Below, piece after piece: positions 58,514-64,000 of a stretch of DNA of 64,000 bases (positions are counted from its first letter, which is position 1; each line of letters begins with the position of its first letter). Under the pieces are notes generated by a model. That model was not told the DNA's origin. It ran no database searches and was given only the letters and a program-made list of their open reading frames with translations. This DNA comes from Bacillota bacterium (lineage in GTDB: Bacteria > Bacillota > Sulfobacillia > Thermaerobacterales > RSA17), in assembly GCA_017577485.1 (NCBI GenBank), contig PKRI01000002.1:77934-141933 (forward strand), written 5' to 3'. The position numbers and the translations under genes were made by a program.

Positions 58514-58708
58514 CTAGCGGCGGGCACCGCTCCGGGCCACGATGATCAAAAGGTCGGCGTCGCTGCTGCCGGTGTGATCGCCCCGGGCCAGCGAGCCGAA
58601 CAGGACGATCTTCACGACGTTGGGATCCTTGCCCACCTGCTGGGCCCAGCTCCGCAGGCTACGGATGACAGCCTCCGCGTCCAGCGCCCGCGATCTGGTC
58701 CTGGACAA
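58514..58708 (-). pseudogene. Truncated minimal nucleotidyltransferase (MNT-type)
   Basis: A frame of 64 residues with the nucleotidyltransferase core VKIVLFGSLARGDHTGSSDA then DLLII. The frame stops soon after at ARSGARR, so the third acidic residue and the C-terminal helices are missing; family members usually exceed 95 residues. The TTG start has GGAGGTG 7 bases upstream, so the 5' end is intact. No HEPN partner gene is adjacent. It is probably a remnant of an MNT/HEPN pair or a lone antitoxin-like gene. Confidence 0.6.
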
Positions 58709-58738
58709 ACGCCAACACCTCCCGCGCTGCCCGGCGGC

Positions 58739-59456
<718 letters not shown>

Positions 59457-59464
<8 letters not shown>

Positions 59465-60245
59465 CGCTGTCCACCCCCGCCGCGCCCCGGCCCAGGTAGG
59501 CCTCGATGACGGCCGGGTTGCGCTGGATTTCCTCCGGGCTGCCCTCGGCCAGTTTCTCGCCGAAGTTGAGCACGGCGATGCGGTCGCAGACCGACATCAC
59601 CGCCCGCATGTCGTGCTCGATGTAGAGGATCGTGGTGCCCGACGCGCGGATCCGGCGCAGCAGGTCCATGACCTCCCGGGTTTCTGCGTCGGTGAGACCG
59701 CCGCAGATCTCGTCGCACAGCAACAGGTCCGGCGCCGTGGCCAGGGCGCGCGCCAGTTCCAGCAGTTTCTGCTGGCCCACGGGCAGCACGGAGGCCGGCA
59801 GGCCGGCCTGGGCGCCCAGGCCCACGAACTCCAGGATCTCCATCGCCCGCCGGCGGGCCTCGGCGGCGGTTCCGGGGGGGCGCCGGCCGTAGCGGGTCGC
59901 CAGTTCCACGTTCTCGATCACCGTCAGCGACCGGAAGGGCCGCACGATCTGGTGGGTGCGGGTGATGCCCAGCCTTACCCGCTGGAAGGCCTTGAGCCCG
60001 GTCACGTCGCGCCCGCGGAAGAAGACCCGCCCGGCGCTGGGTGCCAGCGAGCCGGTGACCATGCTGAACAGGGTCGTCTTGCCCGCGCCGTTGGGCCCGA
60101 TGACGCCGAAGATGGCCCCTTCGGGGACCTGCAGGTCCACGTCCTTTACGGCGGCCAGGCCGCCGAAGTAGCGGGTGAGCCCCCGCACCTCCAGGACCGG
60201 CACCTGGTGCGCCGGGTCCCGGACCGGTGTCGCCGCCGCGCTCAT
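59457..60245 (-). CDS. livG: ABC transporter ATPase LivG
   Basis: A protein of 262 residues. Landmarks are VLEVRGLTRYFGGLAAVKDV, GPNGAGKTTLFSMVTG, GITRTHQIVRPFRSLTVIEN (LivG-type Q-loop) and the Walker B region DLLLCDEICGGLTDAET. The signature LSxGQ region reads LPVGQQKLLELARAL, and Walker B has LCDEICGGL where most LivG have LLDEPxAGL, a slight departure. The ATG overlaps the livM stop (ATGA). Confidence 0.93.
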
Positions 60246-61264
60246 GCCTTCACCCCCCGGGCCGGGACCGGCCCGCCCTGTACCCGGCGGCCCGTAAGGG
60301 CCCGCCAGACCCGGCGCATGAGGCCCACCACGCCGCCCGGCTCGAAGAGGATGGCCAGGATCAGCAGGGTGCCGTACAGGCCCAGATGGATCTGGGAAAA
60401 GCGGGCCACCAGTTCTTCCTGGACGATGCCGTACACCGCGCCGCCGATGATGGGCCCCCAGACGGTGGCCAGGCCGCCGATCACCGGCATCAGCAGGATG
60501 GACACGCTGTTGTTGAAGTTGAAGACGCCGCCGGGGTCGATGAAGGCGGCATAGCGGGCATAAGCGCCGCCGGCCGCGCCCACCAGGGCCGCCGCCAGGG
60601 CATGGGCCGCCAGCTTGTGCTGGAAGGCGTTGATGCCGATGTCCGCGGCCGCGTCCTCGTCGTCCCGGATGGCCGTGAGGGCCAGCCCGAACCGCGAGCG
60701 GGCCACCAGGATCGACACCAGCAGCGCCACAGCGAAGATCACCACCATGCTCAGGTAGTGCTCCGCCATGACGAAGGGCGCCCGCTGCCCGCCCACCATC
60801 TCGTTGACCCGGTAGCCGCTGGCGGCGCCCACGGCTTCCATGTTGTTCATGACCACCCGCACCGCTTCGTTGATGCCGATGGTGGCGATGGCGAAGTACG
60901 GTCCCCGCAGCCGGAAGGTGGGGATGCCCACCAGCAGCGAGGCCGCCGCCGCCGCCAGCGCCGCCCCCGCGAAGGCCAGGTAGGGGTTCACATGGGCCTC
61001 GGTGATCAACACCGCCGCGGTGTAGGCGCCGATGCCGTAGAACACCGCGAAGCCGAAGGACACCTGGCCGGCGTAGCCGCCCACCAGATTCCAGGCGATG
61101 CTGCAGGTGGTCCAGATCAGGGTCGTGAACAGCAGCCGCAGGTTGCCCCATTCCGTCCAGGGCAGGACGGCCAGCACGGCCACCAGGACGGCGGCCGCCG
61201 CCAGGTCGCGGGCGGCGGTGACCCGCGGCGGATGCGTTCGGGTTCCGGTCGGCGCCGCCGTCAT
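60242..61264 (-). CDS. livM: ABC transporter permease LivM
   Basis: A membrane protein of 340 residues with about nine helices. Family marks are GGYAGQVSFGFAVFYGIGAY, LRGPYFAIATIGINEAVRVV, ALTAIRDDEDAAADIGIN and VIGGLATVWGPIIGGAVYGI. The ATG at 61264 overlaps the livH stop (ATGA) and its own stop overlaps the livG start. Confidence 0.94.
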   Translation of the reverse strand: MTAAPTGTRTHPPRVTAARDLAAAAVLVAVLAVLPWTEWGNLRLLFTTLIWTTCSIAWNLVGGYAGQVSFGFAVFYGIGAYTAAVLITEAHVNPYLAFAGAALAAAAASLLVGIPTFRLRGPYFAIATIGINEAVRVVMNNMEAVGAASGYRVNEMVGGQRAPFVMAEHYLSMVVIFAVALLVSILVARSRFGLALTAIRDDEDAAADIGINAFQHKLAAHALAAALVGAAGGAYARYAAFIDPGGVFNFNNSVSILLMPVIGGLATVWGPIIGGAVYGIVQEELVARFSQIHLGLYGTLLILAILFEPGGVVGLMRRVWRALTGRRVQGGPVPARGVKA

Positions 61265-62154
61265 GTGGTCCGCCCCCTGCGCTCGATGAGGCTGGCCACG
61301 CCGCCGGGCAGCACCAGCAGGGCCACCACCAGCAGCGAGAAGGAGATGGCCATCTGGTAGCCGGCCGGCACGAACTGCACGCTGAAGGTTTCCACCAGGG
61401 CCAGGATCAGGGCGCCCAAAGCCACCCCCGTGAAGGACTCCAGCCCGCCCAGCACGATGATGACGAAGGACCGCAGCAGGAACGGCCGGCCGAAGTCGGG
61501 GTCGAAGGAGTAAAGGGAGGCCAGCAGCGCGCCCGCCAGGCCCGCGAAGGCGATGCCCAGGCCGAAGCTGAGCCGCGACATGCGGGCCGTGTCGATCCCC
61601 ACCAGTTGCCCGGCGAAGGGGTTCTGGGTCAGGGCCCGCACCGCCCGGCCGAACCAGGTGCGGGTCAGCATGAACTGGAGCAGGACCACCGAGATCACGG
61701 CCACCGTGAAGACCACCAGCTGGACCACCGACAGCGTCAGCGGCCCTAACCTGACGGTGGCCAGGGTCATATCCGTGTAGATGGACCGGTCCAGGTTGCC
61801 CCAGGCGGCGTAGCCCACGTTCTGCAGCACCAGCCACAGGCCGAACAGCAGCAGCAGCGACGGCAGCGTGGGCTGGTCCGACACCGGCAGCCAGCGGACC
61901 AGCAGCCAGTGCACCGCCATCCCCAGCAGGAAGAACACCGGGAAGGCCAGCAGCGCCCCCAGGATCGGGTGGACGCCCAGGCGGTTGAACACCTCGTACA
62001 CGAAGTAGGCGCCCAGCATCATGAAGCCGGCGTGGGCCAGGTTGATGATCTTCATGACGCCGTAAATGATGGTCATGCCGATGGACATGGTGGTGTAGAT
62101 GCCCGCCAGCAGCAGCGAGGCCACCAGCAGGTTGAGCACGTCGATGACACCCAA
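61261..62154 (-). CDS. livH: ABC transporter permease LivH
   Basis: A protein of about 297 residues with eight or nine helices: ASLLLAGIYTTMSIGMTIIY, GVMKIINLAHAGFMMLGAYF, RAVRALTQNPFAGQLVGID and FVIIVLGGLESFTGVALGAL. The TTG at 62154 gives the usual short LivH N-terminus and lies 12 bases after GGGGAGG; GTG 62166 or GTG 62142 are alternatives. It is 117 bases downstream of the binding-protein gene. Confidence 0.93.
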   Translation of the reverse strand: MGVIDVLNLLVASLLLAGIYTTMSIGMTIIYGVMKIINLAHAGFMMLGAYFVYEVFNRLGVHPILGALLAFPVFFLLGMAVHWLLVRWLPVSDQPTLPSLLLLFGLWLVLQNVGYAAWGNLDRSIYTDMTLATVRLGPLTLSVVQLVVFTVAVISVVLLQFMLTRTWFGRAVRALTQNPFAGQLVGIDTARMSRLSFGLGIAFAGLAGALLASLYSFDPDFGRPFLLRSFVIIVLGGLESFTGVALGALILALVETFSVQFVPAGYQMAISFSLLVVALLVLPGGVASLIERRGRTT

Positions 62155-62271
62155 CGGTGCGCACACCCTCCCCGGGGCAGGGGAATGCGGCCCCGGCCGC
62201 GGGGGCCGCGGGCCGCATTCCTTCACCTGCTCAACCGAAGGCCGCGGCGGCGAACGCCCGTTCCGGCCGGC

Positions 62272-63666
62272 TCAGCGGGCCGGAACCGGCGCCACGGCTT
62301 CACCCGTGGCGGCGTCCGTGGGATAGACGATGTCCACCTGGCCGCCGGGCTTGTTCTGCACGATGACGAAGGGCAACTGCACCTGGCCGTGCTCGGGGAA
62401 GCTCAGGCGCTGGCCCGGCAGCAGGGAGTCGGTCAACTCCACCTGCCGCAGGGCGTCCCGGATGGCCGTGGGATCCAGGCTGTCGGCCTGGTCAATGGCC
62501 TTGGCCAGGATGCGCACGGCGTCATAGGCCGTCGCCGCGTACCAGGAGTCGGGGTCGCGGCCGTACCGGGCGTTGTAGTCCTGGACGAACTTCTGGACCT
62601 GCGGGTACGGCAGTTCCTTGGACCACCAGATGCCCGCGAAGATGTAGTCCACGGCGTCGCCCAGCGCCTCCCGGGCAGCCGCCTCGGGGCCCCGCGCACC
62701 GTAGCTGACGGCCTGGTGGTACAGGCCCATCTGGACGTACTGCCGGTGCATGGTGATGTAGTCTTCCAGGTGGGCGTCGGAGAGGAAGATGTCGGCGTTG
62801 GCGTTCTTGACCTTCTGCAGCATGCCCGAGAAGTCGGTGCCGCCCAGTTCGAAGACGTCTTCCACCACGATCTCGAAGTAGCCCGGGTTCTCCTCCAGCC
62901 ACTGCTTGATGCCGTTGGCGTAGTCCACGCCGTGGTCGGTGTTCTCCACCACCAGGGCGATGGTCAGGCCCTTCTGGAGCTTGCCCTGGTCGGCCAGCCA
63001 GCCCAGGAACTCGCCGGTGGTGTAGCCCAGCAGGTTGACGGGCGCCAGCGTGCCGAAGGTGTACTGGTACCCCTGGCTGAAGATGGTGCTGGCCGCGGCG
63101 CCGGGCGTGATCCACGGCACCTGGTAGCGGTCAGGCATGGGCGACTGGGCCTGCCCCAGGGCGGTGGAGTAGCCGCCGATGACGGCTACGACCCTGTCCT
63201 GCTCCATGGCCCGCTGCACCAGCGAGGCCGACTTGGCCTGGTCCGACTCGTCGTCGTAGAACACGATCTCCAGCGGCAGCTGCTGCCCGGCCACCTCGAT
63301 GCCGCCGGCGGCGTTGATCTGGTCGACGGCCAGCTCGACGCCTTCCTTCTGGTACTGGCCGGGCTTGGCCTCGCGGCCGGTGATGGGAAACACGACGCCG
63401 ATCTTGATACTTTCTGCCGCCGGGGCTTCCGCACCGGACCCGCCGGAGTCGCCGGCGCCGGAGCCGCCGCTCCCGCTGGTCCCGCCGCCGGTCCCGCCCG
63501 AACCGCCGCAGGCGGCCAGGACCACCAGTGCCAGGCCCAGGGCGGCCGCCACCGCCCAGCGGCCCCGGAGGAGCCTGAGGATCAGTCCACTGTCACGACG
63601 TCTTGCCGCAGCGTGCACATTCCCGCCGGCGGCTCCTGTCGCCGGCGTACCCGTCCGGTGTTCCAC
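62272..63666 (-). CDS. livJ: Substrate-binding lipoprotein of the ABC transporter (LivJ-like)
   Basis: A protein of 464 residues. A basic leader and hydrophobic stretch end in the lipobox VLAAC (Cys 53), followed by a Gly/Ser-rich linker. The Leu/Ile/Val-binding fold shows IKIGVVFPITGREAKPGQYQ, KEGVELAVDQINAAGGIEVA, FYDDESDQAKSASLVQRAM and VVAVIGGYSTALGQAQSPMP. Members of this family also bind aromatic acids, and a cluster with hpa/paa genes makes that possible. The leader of 36 residues before the hydrophobic part is long. The GTG at 63666 has GGGAGGGG 6 bases upstream. Confidence 0.94.
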   Translation of the reverse strand: MEHRTGTPATGAAGGNVHAAARRRDSGLILRLLRGRWAVAAALGLALVVLAACGGSGGTGGGTSGSGGSGAGDSGGSGAEAPAAESIKIGVVFPITGREAKPGQYQKEGVELAVDQINAAGGIEVAGQQLPLEIVFYDDESDQAKSASLVQRAMEQDRVVAVIGGYSTALGQAQSPMPDRYQVPWITPGAAASTIFSQGYQYTFGTLAPVNLLGYTTGEFLGWLADQGKLQKGLTIALVVENTDHGVDYANGIKQWLEENPGYFEIVVEDVFELGGTDFSGMLQKVKNANADIFLSDAHLEDYITMHRQYVQMGLYHQAVSYGARGPEAAAREALGDAVDYIFAGIWWSKELPYPQVQKFVQDYNARYGRDPDSWYAATAYDAVRILAKAIDQADSLDPTAIRDALRQVELTDSLLPGQRLSFPEHGQVQLPFVIVQNKPGGQVDIVYPTDAATGEAVAPVPAR

Positions 63667-63789
63667 TGTGTACCCCTCCCAACTTGCGATGAAGATGGAA
63701 CGGGTACCACGGTGTTCGGCGGGAGAAGGGGGGGAATCCTCCCCCGTCGCGCCAGGCCGTTTCAACGGAGAAGGCAGCCAGGAGGGCAA

Positions 63790-63803
63790 TTCTTACGAGA
63801 ATC
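63790..63803. promoter_or_regulatory. Inverted repeat ATTCT-TACG-AGAAT, candidate operator of livJ
   Basis: Five-base arms with a 4-base centre, about 125 bases before the livJ start in an otherwise GC-rich region. It could bind a regulator of the transporter; none can be named. Confidence 0.35.
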
Positions 63804-63894
63804 GTCCAGTGCTGCGGCGTTTCGCGGCGGGAAGGGAACAGTTCGGTGCGGGCAGGTTTGCGCCGTCTTGTGGCGCAGGTTTGGGTTCAGCGGC

Positions 63895-63911
63895 GGGGGG
63901 GGGGGGGGGGG
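63895..63911. repeat. Run of 17 G
   Basis: Seventeen consecutive G bases in the gap between livJ and the right-edge gene. Such a run is prone to slippage in the cell and to error in sequencing, so its length should be treated with caution. Confidence 0.9.
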
Positions 63912-63939
63912 CCGGGAACCCCGCCGGAGCGGTGCCTTT

Positions 63940-64000
63940 TTAAAAATCGTAGGCGCCGGCGAGCCGCTCCTCGTTGATGTTGGTGGGGGGCGGAACTCTT
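63940..64000 (-). CDS. C-terminal end of an unidentified protein (partial)
   Basis: The minus-strand frame entering at the right edge reads VPPPTNINEERLAGAYDF and stops at TAA (63942-63940). The clean end and the start of AT-rich sequence at the stop suggest a real gene. Too little is visible for a family call. Confidence 0.5.
   Translation of the reverse strand, partial: RVPPPTNINEERLAGAYDF

Larger units (their letters stand above)
63667..63939. other. Upstream region of the liv operon
   Basis: About 270 bases without a gene. It contains an inverted repeat ATTCT-TACG-AGAAT (63790-63803), a palindrome CCGTTTCAACGG, a hairpin formed by GGGGGA/TCCCCC pieces near 63731-63746, and the G run at 63895-63911. 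The liv promoter should lie here, but no convincing -35/-10 pair was found. Confidence 0.45.

Overview
The window is a GC-rich (about 70% or more by eye) stretch of bacterial chromosome, densely packed, with many GTG and TTG starts and frequent 1-8 bp start/stop overlaps. Spore-formation genes (ytrH, ytrI, a Spo0E-type phosphatase), the arrangement ytrI-ytrH divergent from dnaE followed further on by pfkA-pyk (as in Bacillus), strong GGAGG ribosome sites and a PaaX/paa cluster point to a high-GC endospore-forming member of the Bacillota of the Thermaerobacter / Symbiobacterium / Caldinitratiruptor type. The genus is inference, not read from the sequence. No rRNA, CRISPR array, prophage or intact insertion sequence was found.

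Layout. 1-10252: end of an aminotransferase gene, murD, an HD phosphohydrolase, vanW, ytrI-ytrH, a GNAT gene, dnaE and pgpA. 10253-13529: a decayed zone with remnants of dinB, SRPBCC and cytidine deaminase genes around a DUF1992 gene and an MFS transporter. 13602-16672: an operon of a CuA-like cupredoxin, a ZIP-type transporter and a secreted beta-propeller protein. 16779-20440: thiN, pfkA, pyk and a spo0E-like gene. 20598-24073: a Gln/Pro/Tyr-rich protein, tRNA-Leu(CAA), a hypothetical gene, and an ECF sigma factor with its DUF4349 anti-sigma factor. 24166-32639: a tightly coupled redox/cytochrome c assembly operon (ccdA, Lgt-like-TlpA fusion, D,D-carboxypeptidase, TlpA-propeller fusion, ccmF, a secreted unknown, ccmH). 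32666-36719: a sulfurtransferase, two small genes, an LLM flavoprotein, a 181-bp inverted-repeat element and a methyltransferase.

36881-44158 is an aromatic-acid locus: hpaD and hpaB (4-hydroxyphenylacetate hydroxylation and ring cleavage), a Crp/Fnr regulator, paaX, and paaABCD (phenylacetyl-CoA epoxidase without the paaE reductase). 44176-48279 is an ftsE-ftsX operon that continues into a secreted PcsB/EnvC-like coiled-coil protein without a hydrolase domain, an SLH-like secreted protein and a small membrane protein. 48383-55086: a CatE-like dioxygenase, an unknown protein with its own terminator, a PaaI-type thioesterase, a YceI remnant, crcB, chrA and a chemoreceptor. 55107-64000: a GAF/HD-GYP protein, a secreted phosphodiester glycosidase, remnants of a livF copy and a nucleotidyltransferase, a complete branched-chain/aromatic acid ABC transporter (livF-G-M-H-J order on the plus axis), a 17-base G run and the tail of a cut-off gene.

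How it fits together: the aromatic genes, CatE-like enzyme, hotdog thioesterase and HAAT-type ABC transporter suggest use of aromatic acids. The ccd/tlpA/ccm operon equips an aerobic or microaerobic cytochrome c chain. The ftsEX operon and the carboxypeptidase concern the cell wall. A recurring theme is single-gene decay: at least six gene remnants lie next to intact genes.
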